Of a stretch of 64,000 nt of DNA, positions 55,808 through 63,872 are shown piece after piece (position 1 is the first letter of the stretch; each line of letters begins with the position of its first letter). Origin of the DNA: Stenomitos rutilans HA7619-LM2 (lineage in GTDB: Bacteria; Cyanobacteriota; Cyanobacteriia; Leptolyngbyales; Leptolyngbyaceae); the NCBI GenBank assembly GCA_019358945.1, contig JAHHIE010000011.1:60173-124172 (forward strand), in the 5' to 3' direction. The position numbers were made by a program, and so were the translations under genes. The notes below the pieces were generated by a model. It saw only the letters and a program-made list of their open reading frames with translations. It was not told the DNA's origin and did not search any database.

Positions 55808-56220
55808 GCGCAAGTAGTGTTGTAAAAGACAGCATAAAGTAGGACAACGCATTCTTCAAACAGTCACGGCTCTTTATAGTCGTGGCCTGAATTTAAAGCG
55901 ACAATTCGACATAAAAATGGCGCGATTTAGTACAAGCGTTCTATAATTTTGTCAACCATTCAACGAATGGCAGCAAGCAACGGTGAGAGCATCACTTGGC
56001 GTTAGCACATGAGCCATCAGCGATTAACGAATCGCTGGTTGTTGTTTTCTAATGCAGTAATGGTGGTCTTCACCTTACCGCTGCGATTGCTTGAAGGTTG
56101 AACGATCGACGCTGGCATGAGAGATCTCAATCTCAACTGCAACAGCTCTAAAATTTTGCTGCCATAGCGTCTTTCTGCTGCTATCTTTTTGTCGATCGCC
56201 CACATTAAGCCGATACTGTT
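55808..56220. other. Intergenic region before the pseudokinase gene
   Basis: No gene supported; a minus-strand frame at 56017-56448 overlaps the kinase-like gene and has no features. A small imperfect inverted pair, CACGGCTC/AGTCGTG, at about 55865-55885 could be a weak terminator for the preceding gene, but it lacks a T run. Confidence 0.4.
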
Positions 56221-57924
56221 ATGCACCCTTCGATCGTCCCTGGTACACTGCTTCAAAACCGCTATTGTTTGATTGGTGCAGCGGGCCAGAGTAAATTTGG
56301 TCAAACTTATTTGGCCCGTGATCAAAAGCGGCTGAATGAACTCTGCGTCGTCAAAGAATTTACGCCAGTGGTGCAAGAGCCAGCGGCGATCGAAGATCTG
56401 CGTCAACGCTTTCATCAAGAAATCTTGGGGCTTTATGAGCTTCAGCATCCTCAGCTACCGCGTTTGCGCATGGTCTTTGCCCAGGAGAATCGGCTCTATT
56501 GGGTGAGAGATTACGTGGAAGGCAAAAGCTACGGTGTGCTGTTAGACGAACGCAAAGCACAGGGGGAAGTCTTTTCGGAAGCGGAGGTGCTTCAACTTCT
56601 GCTTAAAGTGCTGCCGGTGCTGACTTACCTCCACAATCGCGGGATGGTGCATCGAAACCTGTCTCTCGATACGCTGATTTTGCGGCAGCAAGACCAGGTG
56701 CCTGTCTTGATTAACTTTGGTTTAGTGCAAGAGTTAGTAGCGCAGTTGCAGCTTCACCCGATCGATCAACGTGAGGTTTTGGGGCAGTGGGGCTTTGCGC
56801 CGCCAGAACAGTTTCATGGTAAGGCTGAGCCTGGCAGTGATTTATATGCCTTAGCAGTCACAGCGATCGTTCTACTCACAGGCAAAATGCCCGAATCACT
56901 CTACAACAGCCAAACCCAACGGCTTGACTGGGAGTCACTTGTAACGGTGCATCCAAACTTCATGCGGCTGTTGCGCCAGATGCTTCAGCTTCAGCCCCAA
57001 AAGCGCCCCACCTCAGCCGCACAGGTATCAAAAATCTTAGAGCCGCTGTTACCGACGGCTGCTGTCAGTACCCTCTCTGACCATACTGCGCCTGCGTATG
57101 ACGCACCCGTTGAGACTTCAGTTAATCCCGCAGTAAGTAGCCCTGCAACAGGTGCGCCAACAGATGCCCCCTCCATGCATCTACCCCGCACACCCAAGAG
57201 GCGAAAAAAAACAAAGCGGCGTAGTGATAGCGATCCACGCGCTTCAGCCGCAATGGTGGTTGGTTTAGTCATGCTCATTGCAGCAGTAGCGTGGAAGTTT
57301 CTGCCGCACAACCAGCCCCAGGCTAAGCCCAATACCAGCCCAACCACTCAACCAGCCGTTACAGCAGCCAGCCCAAGCAGTTTACCAAAAGCGCCGTCTC
57401 CTAGCATTTCCGCGAGTCCATCAAGCCCGTCTTCCCAACGTGACTCGGTTTCAGAGGAAGCGCTGCGCGATCGTCGTCGTGATCTCAACATTAAGTTTGA
57501 GTTTTTTACAAGCTTGGTAGACGAGGTGTTTTATGGCAAATATCCTCAGTTGCGATCGCGCAAACTGGGCGATTCAGAGCAAGACAAGTTTAAACGCGAA
57601 TGGAACGCGATCGCCAGCAATGCGATGGACAAACTGGCGACGTTGAAACCTGAAACGCGCGCTAAGATGGGCAGCTACCGCCGCGTCAACTATGATGAGT
57701 GGCTAAAAGTTTTGGGCGAAGCTGGTACCAAAAGTAGCCCTCGCCTCGATGCGCTGGCAGACAGTCGCTTCTTTCAGCTCTTTCCTGATCAGAAAGGTAA
57801 ACCGTTGAATCCGCGCACCTTCGGGCAAGTGTGGTACGCGATCGCAGACGAGCAACTTAGCACTGCTAAAGCCCAACCCCGTCCCGCATCCGGCAGTGAC
57901 ACCAACAGCAATCGATCGTTGTAA
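56221..57924 (+). CDS. Ser/Thr protein kinase-like protein, probable pseudokinase
   Basis: A 567-residue protein. Residues ~8-280 have the PknB-type kinase fold: glycine loop GAAGQSKFGQTYLAR, Lys45 in CVVKEF, and an activation-segment end FAPPEQF. The HRD catalytic Asp is Asn (H144-R145-N146 in MVHRNLSLDTLIL) and the DFG Asp is Asn (N165-F166-G167 in LINFGLV), so phosphotransfer is unlikely. Then come a Pro/Ser linker, a basic patch, one TM helix (MVVGLVMLIAAVAWKFL), a Ser/Pro-rich spacer and a ~150-residue periplasmic domain (FEFFTSLVDEVFYGKYPQL, NPRTFGQVWYAIADEQL). It may act as a membrane signalling scaffold. Such HRN/NFG variants could form their own cyanobacterial subgroup. Confidence 0.88.
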   Translation: MHPSIVPGTLLQNRYCLIGAAGQSKFGQTYLARDQKRLNELCVVKEFTPVVQEPAAIEDLRQRFHQEILGLYELQHPQLPRLRMVFAQENRLYWVRDYVEGKSYGVLLDERKAQGEVFSEAEVLQLLLKVLPVLTYLHNRGMVHRNLSLDTLILRQQDQVPVLINFGLVQELVAQLQLHPIDQREVLGQWGFAPPEQFHGKAEPGSDLYALAVTAIVLLTGKMPESLYNSQTQRLDWESLVTVHPNFMRLLRQMLQLQPQKRPTSAAQVSKILEPLLPTAAVSTLSDHTAPAYDAPVETSVNPAVSSPATGAPTDAPSMHLPRTPKRRKKTKRRSDSDPRASAAMVVGLVMLIAAVAWKFLPHNQPQAKPNTSPTTQPAVTAASPSSLPKAPSPSISASPSSPSSQRDSVSEEALRDRRRDLNIKFEFFTSLVDEVFYGKYPQLRSRKLGDSEQDKFKREWNAIASNAMDKLATLKPETRAKMGSYRRVNYDEWLKVLGEAGTKSSPRLDALADSRFFQLFPDQKGKPLNPRTFGQVWYAIADEQLSTAKAQPRPASGSDTNSNRSL

Positions 57925-57973
57925 CAGGCACTCCTATGACACAGTAGAAGCGTTCCTCTACAGCCACTGCTCT

Positions 57974-58513
57974 ATGCCAGATGTGCCTCATTTCCAGGAA
58001 GCAGGACGGATTAATCCTGTTAGCCCCGACGATCGCATGTCCGAAACCACCTACAGCACAGCGCTGGATTTCCTTGTCTTTGCCTGTGTTGATCTGGTGT
58101 TCACCCACCAGCACCAAATCCTGCTGGCAAAGCGCAACACTGAGCCGCGATCGTCCTGGTGGATTGTGGGCGGCAGAATGGTCGCAGGCGAAGCACCAAC
58201 AGATACTGTCAGGCGAAAAGCACAGCAAGAAGCGCAGTTAGCCAATTTAGACGCTAACCGCTTTCGGTATGTTGGTGTCTATTCCACCGCTTTTGCCACT
58301 CGCTGCCAAGCACCCAAGCATCACGGCTCTCACAGCTTAAACGTGACATACCAGATCGAATTAACGGTGCCGGAAAAGGAGCAAGTGAAGCTGCGATCGG
58401 ACGAATACGACACCTGGCAGTGGATTGACCTGGATCACGTCACACGCCTGCTCACGCTCGATAATGCGATGGATCACGCGCTTTTGAGAGTCGTAAGTGA
58501 TCTGCGAGTGTGA
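57974..58513 (+). CDS. Nudix-like hydrolase with degenerate Nudix box
   Basis: A 180-residue Nudix-fold protein (FLVFACVDLVFTHQHQILLAKRN, SSWWIVGGRMVAGEAPTDTV). The Nudix box expected as GX5EX7REUXEEXGU reads with RKAQQEAQL at the REUXEEXGU position: one catalytic Glu is Lys, one is Gln, and the Gly is Gln. The GDP-mannose hydrolase branch tolerates some such changes, so activity is uncertain. ATG 57974 is chosen; MSETTYS at 58037 is also possible. The open frame begins inside the pseudokinase gene. Confidence 0.82.
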   Translation: MPDVPHFQEAGRINPVSPDDRMSETTYSTALDFLVFACVDLVFTHQHQILLAKRNTEPRSSWWIVGGRMVAGEAPTDTVRRKAQQEAQLANLDANRFRYVGVYSTAFATRCQAPKHHGSHSLNVTYQIELTVPEKEQVKLRSDEYDTWQWIDLDHVTRLLTLDNAMDHALLRVVSDLRV

Positions 58514-58652
58514 AGGGAAGGCAGAAGAGAGGGAGTTGGGAATCGGGAGTCGGAATGCGGAGGGGCTAGGGAAGTAGGGGAAGACGGAAATTTAACTCAA
58601 AACTCAGAACTTAGAACTCAAAACTCTCCCCCTACTCCCCATTCCCTACCCC
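58514..58652. repeat. Low-complexity intergenic repeats
   Basis: Purine-rich plus-strand words (GGGAAGGCAGAAGAGAGGGAG, interrupted), GGGAATCGGGAGTCGG, then several AACTCAAAACT/AACTCAGAACT copies and a C-rich block CCCCCTACTCCCCATTCCC. They match the families at 7.1, 12.0 and 25.6-25.8 kb. The block sits at the 3' ends of two convergent genes. There is no coding content. Confidence 0.6.
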
Positions 58653-59309
58653 CTATTCATCCAAATATGGCTGCAATTGGAGTTGTAAGCGTTGACGGGC
58701 ACGGGCAATGCGCGATTTTACGGTGCCCAGCGAAGCACCTGTCAATGCAGCAATTTCTTCGTAACTCATGCCTTCGATTTCGCGAAGGATGATCGTTGTG
58801 CGAAAGACTTCGGGCAGATCGGCGATCGCCACTTTAAGCTGGTCGTAAAACTCCTGACGGCTCAACGCTTCATCCGGTTCGGGCGTATCGGCAGCAATTT
58901 CCCAATCCATCTCGCCATCACTGAATGTCAGGGGTGCGTCCAGCGATAAAGGCACTGCATGGCGTTTGCGCTTCCGCAGTTCGTCGTAAAAGAGGTTTGT
59001 GGCAATACGGCTCAGCCAGCCCTGAAACTTTGCTGGTTCATTGAGCCGTCTCAGGTTGCGATACACACGAATCCAAACTTCCTGCACTAAATCCGCCCGA
59101 TCTTGCCAATCGGGCGCGAGATGATAAAGCACCTTTTCTACATGTGGCTGGTAGCGTCTTAACAATTCAGCAAACGCTGCTTTGTCGGGACGATAACCTG
59201 CCTGACACTGTAAAACGAGATCGAGGTTTGGTAAGTCTTTTACTGACACCGACGCCTGTGTGAGCATTGTCGTAACTGTTGACCAGGATACAGGCAGAGA
59301 GGAATTCAT
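58653..59309 (-). CDS. ECF RNA polymerase sigma factor, second SigG-like paralogue
   Basis: A 218-residue ECF sigma factor closely similar to the one at 46 kb: FAELLRRYQPHVEKVLYHLA, PDWQDRADLVQEVWIRVYRN, FQGWLSRIATNLFYDELRKR and region 4 LPEVFRTTIILREIEGMSYE followed by SLGTVKSRIARARQRL. The two proteins differ mainly at the N terminus, in the region 2-4 linker and at the C terminus. No anti-sigma gene is next to this copy: downstream is the convergent Nudix-like gene and upstream a divergent HD protein. Confidence 0.9.
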   Translation of the reverse strand: MNSSLPVSWSTVTTMLTQASVSVKDLPNLDLVLQCQAGYRPDKAAFAELLRRYQPHVEKVLYHLAPDWQDRADLVQEVWIRVYRNLRRLNEPAKFQGWLSRIATNLFYDELRKRKRHAVPLSLDAPLTFSDGEMDWEIAADTPEPDEALSRQEFYDQLKVAIADLPEVFRTTIILREIEGMSYEEIAALTGASLGTVKSRIARARQRLQLQLQPYLDE

Positions 59310-59778
59310 TCACAAACCTCATGCAAAGACGCTGATATCTGATTGCGATGCGCCAGACGTTGGTTAAACGTCCGGGTCTCGCATTACTCTCAGGTTAGAA
59401 GTTACAGGGCCAACTACCCCCTATAGAAGTGCCACTTGTCTAACTGTCAATTTTTGTTGCCTTTGCTATCCACGAGCAGCACTGAAGGCAAACGTAACTC
59501 AGTGCGGTCACGCTTAGACCGGAATTGCTATACATGAAAGAGGCCACAAAGAGGAAGTTACTGCTTCGAGTGTGTGAGTAAAGATAGGGGCGATCGTAAG
59601 GCACGATGATTCATTCGCCTTTTCGTCATACCTGAAAGAAAAAGCTGGGAAAGTTAGTGAGAAGTGCAGTCTCTATAACTTAATCCTGTATAAGATTTCT
59701 AGAGTTCCTCACCGTTTGCCCTACTCCTCTCCGACACCCCTTTCCTCTACTGCCATCCAGCGTAAGCGAGTCGCCAGC
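59310..59778. other. Intergenic region between sigma factor and HD protein
   Basis: About 470 bp between divergent genes with no coding frame of note. It must hold both promoters. ECF-type autoregulation would predict an AAC -35-like motif in the sigma-gene promoter; AAAC/CGTC-like words occur at about 59330-59370, but too loosely to call a site. Confidence 0.4.
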
Positions 59779-60615
59779 ATGTTCAACGCTACCGAACTTC
59801 TCATCGAAGACTTTGTCAACAAGCTCAAGGAAGGCTATCGGCGCACCTATGGAGGTTGGAAGTCTGACTATGAAGATATCATCGGGTGGGTTGGCTCAAT
59901 GGCAATGGAGAATATTGCTAATAGCGATGCGCTCTATCACAACGTGGAGCATTCGATTCTCGTAACGCTGGTCGGGCAGGAAATTTTGCGCGGTCGGCAT
60001 ATTCGTATGGGCGGTGTTTCTTGTGAAGACTGGCTGCATTTCATCATTTCGCTGGTCTGCCATGATATTGGCTATGTGAAAGGCGTGTGTCGCCAAGACC
60101 GGGATAGCATGTACGCAACAGGCAAGGATGGCAGCATGGTGAATCTGCCTCCCGGTTCATCCGATGCAGGGTTGACTCCATACCATGTCGATCGCGCTAA
60201 GCTCTTCATTGACGAACGCTTTGGAGGCCACAAGCTCATCGATGCCGAAATCGTCAAGCGCAATATTGAACTCACCCGCTTTCCCGTCCCCGCCGCCGAA
60301 GATCATCAAGACACCATCAACTATCCCGGCCTGATTCGTGCTTCTGACCTGATTGGACAACTAAGCGATCCGCGTTACCTCAAGAAAATTGGCGCTTTGT
60401 TTTACGAATTTGAAGAAACAGGTGTCAATCAGGCACTTGGTTACCGTCATCCCGGTGATCTCCGCAAGAACTACCCCAAATTTTATTGGCACGGCGTTTT
60501 TCCGTATATTAAAGACGCTCTCTACTATCTGTCACTCACACAGCAGGGCAAGCAGATTGTGGCTAATCTCTACTCCAACGTGTTTGTAGTCGAGCATGAA
60601 AAGCCAGAAGACTAA
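59779..60615 (+). CDS. HD-domain metal-dependent phosphohydrolase
   Basis: About 278 residues. The HD-superfamily metal ligands are visible as YHNVEHSILVTLVGQEIL (first His), then FIISLVCHDIGYVKG (HD pair) and RASDLIGQL (final Asp). Members are phosphatases or phosphodiesterases, some acting on nucleotides. The family is widely conserved in cyanobacteria. Start MFNATELL (59779) is preferred; the frame extends back to TTG 59716 without similarity. The TAA stop is formed by the first bases of a MITE (60613-60740). Confidence 0.85.
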   Translation: MFNATELLIEDFVNKLKEGYRRTYGGWKSDYEDIIGWVGSMAMENIANSDALYHNVEHSILVTLVGQEILRGRHIRMGGVSCEDWLHFIISLVCHDIGYVKGVCRQDRDSMYATGKDGSMVNLPPGSSDAGLTPYHVDRAKLFIDERFGGHKLIDAEIVKRNIELTRFPVPAAEDHQDTINYPGLIRASDLIGQLSDPRYLKKIGALFYEFEETGVNQALGYRHPGDLRKNYPKFYWHGVFPYIKDALYYLSLTQQGKQIVANLYSNVFVVEHEKPED

Positions 60616-60740
60616 GGTCTGTCATCAATGACTCATGACCTGACTTGTAGCAGGGGTTCCAGCCTCTAGCCTGGTTTGTGAGGACGGGCGCGGCAAGGCT
60701 GATACTTTAAGGTTTCTGAACTTATTGATGACGGGCCCTA
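60613..60740. mobile_element. MITE, copy 2 of the TAGGG/TCATCAATGA family (inverted)
   Basis: A 128-bp element related to the one at 21416-21544 but in opposite orientation. The ends are TAAGGTCTGTCATCAATGA and, as reverse complement of the right end, TAGGGCCCGTCATCAATAA. The interior shares TTCCAGCC(T/C)CTAGCCT, GTTTGT(G/A)AGGACGGGCGCG and GGTTTCTGA words with copy 1 when inverted. Its first bases TAA form the stop codon of the HD-domain gene. The rest of this gap (60741-60913) has no evident feature. Confidence 0.85.
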
Positions 60741-60913
60741 AGCTTACGGATGATTTCCTTGCCATTCATATTCCGGTACTTGGCAATTCTGCATGCCTGA
60801 GAAGACTGTAGGCGACTGCGAACACTCACTGTTGTAAGTCTTTAAGGCTAGATGCATCACAGCCCCGTCTGGGCACTCTAAATCGATAGAGACAGGCGAG
60901 GTTTAAGATTGCA

Positions 60914-61249
60914 ATGATACAAACGTTTTATCCCAAAAGAATTCTCAGTTCCTCAACAGCAGGCGATCTTCTTGATGGCGTTACCCACGCTCTCGAAACT
61001 GGCACCTTAAACATTTTGATTGACTTTCAACAAGTCATGTTTATGGACAGCACTGGTTTATCGGCACTAGTCATTGCGCTGAAGCAGGTACATAAAGGAA
61101 ACGGGCGTTTGGCGCTCTGTCGCCTCAATGGGCAGGCCTATATGGTGCTTGAGCATAGCGGTATGAACAAAGTGTTTGAGATCTACGAAACGCCAGAGGC
61201 ATTTGCTCGATCGCTTATGGACAGTGCAGGCGAATCACTGACAAAGTAG
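60914..61249 (+). CDS. STAS-domain anti-sigma-factor antagonist
   Basis: A 111-residue STAS protein of the SpoIIAA/RsbV type. The phospho-acceptor loop is FMDSTGLSALVIAL, with the Ser normally phosphorylated by an anti-sigma kinase of the SpoIIAB/RsbW type and dephosphorylated by a PP2C phosphatase. The rest of the fold matches (LNILIDFQQVMF, GRLALCRLNGQAYMVLEHSGM). Neither partner is in this window. The Trp-rich protein gene follows 14 bp later, so they are probably cotranscribed. Confidence 0.9.
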   Translation: MIQTFYPKRILSSSTAGDLLDGVTHALETGTLNILIDFQQVMFMDSTGLSALVIALKQVHKGNGRLALCRLNGQAYMVLEHSGMNKVFEIYETPEAFARSLMDSAGESLTK

Positions 61250-61263
61250 TTGATAATGGCAAT

Positions 61264-61527
61264 ATGCCACGCAAACAAAAGTACCCGCATCTCGTACAGT
61301 CCAAATGGACGGCTCAGCAAAAAATTGACGGATGGCGGCATTTTCAAGTGACCAATCGCAAGAATCAGGGGCAGTGGGTCTTTGCCGAACTGGTTGCTGC
61401 CTGCGATCCAACAGTACGGTTTTGGCTTAATGCACGCTTGTTGAAGGATCGATCGCTCTGGCAAGCAGGTTGGCAATCACTCCAGGAGCAATCATTGCCG
61501 GAGTCTGAAGCGAGTCGAGTGCAGTAG
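61264..61527 (+). CDS. TIGR02450-family Trp-rich protein
   Basis: An 87-residue protein with the TIGR02450 pattern: HLVQSKWTAQQKIDGWRHFQV, then AELVAACDPTVRFWLNARLLKDRSLWQAGW (residues 42-71), with six tryptophans. It occurs in cyanobacteria and some marine bacteria; the role is unknown. It lies 14 bp after the STAS gene. Confidence 0.88.
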   Translation: MPRKQKYPHLVQSKWTAQQKIDGWRHFQVTNRKNQGQWVFAELVAACDPTVRFWLNARLLKDRSLWQAGWQSLQEQSLPESEASRVQ

Positions 61528-61679
61528 GGCGATCGCCATTGCTTCAATGAATTACACTACTTTAACGAGTTAGAAGCAGCAAATCTGTCTCAGGGAAGGT
61601 TGCATAAGAGCGCGCACCAGTGTATCTCAGTCAGTAACCTCGGTTTTCGAGGCAACATTACTAAACTAAAGAGGTTTTT

Positions 61680-62129
61680 ATGTTGAAATGGCTGGGAACA
61701 ACGATGGTGGTTGGTGCTGTGATGTGCCTGGGAGTATCAGCAAACGCTCAGTCATGCCGCCTGCTGAGGGTAGTTGAAGGGAAAGGTGCCTATTCTGTGC
61801 AGAAAAAAGTTTCGGCTGCCAGCACCCCCGTTAGCCCAAGTAACTGGAATACCGATTTTGCTGTACCAGGTGGACAACGCTATAGCTCCTATGCGGCGAC
61901 AATCCGAGCTAAAAATAAGGGCAATTACAGCATTCAGATGAACCTGAAGTATGCAAACGGCACGTCGGATAAAGTCTACGATAGCAAGGTGTCGTTGAAA
62001 GACAATGAAGCCGTGAACCTCTCAGGCTCACCCCGCTTGAATACAGAACCGTATCAGGTCAATGTAGTCGTCGGTGGGATTCCAGTCACTGGCAATTCAT
62101 ATACCGTTTCTGCTTCAGGATGCCGCTAA
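61680..62129 (+). CDS. Secreted protein of unknown function
   Basis: A 149-residue protein with a signal peptide (MLKWLGTTMVVGAVMCLGVSANA) and a mature beta-rich domain of about 126 residues (GGQRYSSYAATIRAKNKGNYSIQ, KYANGTSDKVYDSKVSLKDNE). Two cysteines, near the mature N terminus (SCRLL) and at the end (SGCR), probably form a disulphide closing the domain. AAAGAGG precedes the ATG at good spacing. I do not recognise the family; an immunoglobulin-like or jelly-roll fold is possible. Confidence 0.72.
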   Translation: MLKWLGTTMVVGAVMCLGVSANAQSCRLLRVVEGKGAYSVQKKVSAASTPVSPSNWNTDFAVPGGQRYSSYAATIRAKNKGNYSIQMNLKYANGTSDKVYDSKVSLKDNEAVNLSGSPRLNTEPYQVNVVVGGIPVTGNSYTVSASGCR

Positions 62130-62218
62130 TAGCCAATTCCAAGCAGCACACCTCTAGACAGATGACGCTTTCTTGTTATTAGGGTGATCTACGGTTAGAG
62201 AACAGCAAACTTGCGTTG

Positions 62219-62260
62219 CCTCCGTGTCTCTGCGCCTCAGCGGTCATACTTTCAACCGTT
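62219..62260. repeat. Dispersed 'CTCCGTGTCTCTGCG' repeat copy
   Basis: CCTCCGTGTCTCTGCGCCTC with flanking GCGGTCATAC corresponds to the reverse complement of the degenerate copy after recQ (10471-10505). It is a short dispersed intergenic motif in the leader of the aldo/keto reductase gene. Confidence 0.4.
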
Positions 62261-62318
62261 CTAGCAGTGCGCCTGTCAGTCGTTCTCTTAACCGTAGCTC
62301 TCTTACAGCAGGCATTAC

Positions 62319-63191
62319 ATGGAAACAAAACAGTTAGGTAATACAGGCATCACCGTCAGCACGATCGGCTTAGGCGGTATGCCCATGTCGCTCAGCAGTC
62401 GTCCACCAGAAGCGCAGGCGATCGCCACGATTCACCGCGCTTTGGATTTAGGTGTCACGCTAATCGACACTGCCGACTCCTACTGCAAAGACGAATCCGA
62501 CAAGCACCACAATGAGCGCCTGATTCACAAAGCACTTCAGGAGTACGACAAGGACACAACCAATGTGATGATCGCCACCAAAGGCGGGCTGATGCGTCCT
62601 AACGGTTCCTGGACGCGTAATGGCAATCCTGACCATCTGCAGGAAACCATTCATGCCAGTTTTGAGGCGTTGGGTGGCGACCAGCCGATCGGTCTCTGGC
62701 AGTACCATGCCCCTGATCCTGACTACTCGATCGAAGCCTCCCTCAAACCAGCTAGAGAAGCGGTTGTTAATGGCCTCATCCGGTTTGTCGGCGTCTCTAA
62801 TTTTTCGGTAGAGCAAATTAAACGCGCTCGTGATGTCGTTGAAATTGCGTCTGTGCAGAACCAATACAACCCCTGGCACCGAGAACCTGAAACAGATGGC
62901 GTGCTGGAATATTGCGATCGCGAAGGGCTAACCTTTTTCCCCTGGAGTCCGTTAGGGGGCAGTCGGCGGTTTAGCCAGATTAAAGAGATTGAGGCGATCG
63001 TGCAATTGGCTCAAGCTAAAGGCGTCTCGGTTTACAGTATCGTGCTGGCATGGCTGCGGGCGAAATCGCCCAGCGTCTTACCAATTCCCGGAGCCAGCAA
63101 ACCAGAAAGTATCGAAGATTCGGTTACAGCCGCAACGATCAGCCTTTCTCAGGCAGAGGCAAACCAAATCGATCAAGCAACGGCTGCTTGA
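62319..63191 (+). CDS. Aldo/keto reductase
   Basis: A 290-residue NADPH-dependent (beta/alpha)8 oxidoreductase. The start TKQLGNTGITVSTIGLGGMP, the catalytic Asp-Tyr region TLIDTADSYC, Lys in MIATKGGL, and His in LWQYHAPDPDYS give the AKR tetrad; IRFVGVSNFSVEQI and LPIPGASKPESIEDS (cofactor site) follow. The substrate is unknown; the group reduces small carbonyl compounds. Confidence 0.93.
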   Translation: METKQLGNTGITVSTIGLGGMPMSLSSRPPEAQAIATIHRALDLGVTLIDTADSYCKDESDKHHNERLIHKALQEYDKDTTNVMIATKGGLMRPNGSWTRNGNPDHLQETIHASFEALGGDQPIGLWQYHAPDPDYSIEASLKPAREAVVNGLIRFVGVSNFSVEQIKRARDVVEIASVQNQYNPWHREPETDGVLEYCDREGLTFFPWSPLGGSRRFSQIKEIEAIVQLAQAKGVSVYSIVLAWLRAKSPSVLPIPGASKPESIEDSVTAATISLSQAEANQIDQATAA

Positions 63192-63218
63192 AGCAGAGAA
63201 ATGGACGGTCGATCGCCA

Positions 63219-63872
63219 TTATTCTTCAGCGTTTTCTGCTAACCACGTTTCCAAATCAGACAGGTTGGAGAAATCCAGCAGCGCCTCTCCTAAAGACTCC
63301 AGTTGGATAATAGCAATTGCCGCAACGCGCGATCGCACGGAGTCTGGTAACACTCCAACCTTGCGGGAGAGTAGGCGCAAAATGAGCGATCGTTCCCGTT
63401 TAATGCCTTGCTCAATGCCTTGCTCAATGCCTTGTGCCATCCAACTGGTGACAATTTCCATCACGCTCTCCTGCTCTGCTGGCTCTAGTCTATCAAGCTC
63501 CACCCGAAACATTTGCGACTCCGGCTCATTCAACCGTAAGTAGGTGTCTACAAACCCTGAAAGCAGGCGTGATCGAGCTGGGTCTAACCGCAAGGTTGCA
63601 ATCAGACGTAAACATTCTGCCTTCACTTTGGGACGGTCTTCTGATGCGATTTGCATCTTTGCCATGAGTGCGGCTGCTACAGGATTACGCTGGTTGAGAT
63701 AATCCCGCCAGTGCAGCCGATTTAACTGAATGGCCTCAAAGTTGAACTCTAGAATTTTGCGGTGTGGAAACTCAACGGTGTAGGTACAAGCTTCTGGGCG
63801 CTGTGGCTCGTCAAACGAGAATACTACGATCGGGTAAATGCGCTGCAAGTATTTCTGGTAGAGCCGTGCGAA
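63219..63872 (-). CDS. Rpn-family (recombination-promoting nuclease-like) protein, 3' exon only
   Basis: The visible part begins FARLYQKYLQRIYPIVVFSFD near 63872 and runs LEFNFEAIQLNRLHWRDYLN, NPVAAALMAKMQIASEDRPKVKAECLRLIATL (residues ~50-80), and a Gln/Glu tail with tandem GIEQ repeats. This is the C-terminal two thirds of cyanobacterial Rpn/DUF4351-like proteins; the N-terminal nuclease part is absent. Immediately upstream the sequence turns into group II intron domains VI and V. The gene is thus interrupted by, or truncated at, the intron. The TTG at 63848 is only a fortuitous start. Confidence 0.75.
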   Translation of the reverse strand, partial: FARLYQKYLQRIYPIVVFSFDEPQRPEACTYTVEFPHRKILEFNFEAIQLNRLHWRDYLNQRNPVAAALMAKMQIASEDRPKVKAECLRLIATLRLDPARSRLLSGFVDTYLRLNEPESQMFRVELDRLEPAEQESVMEIVTSWMAQGIEQGIEQGIKRERSLILRLLSRKVGVLPDSVRSRVAAIAIIQLESLGEALLDFSNLSDLETWLAENAEE

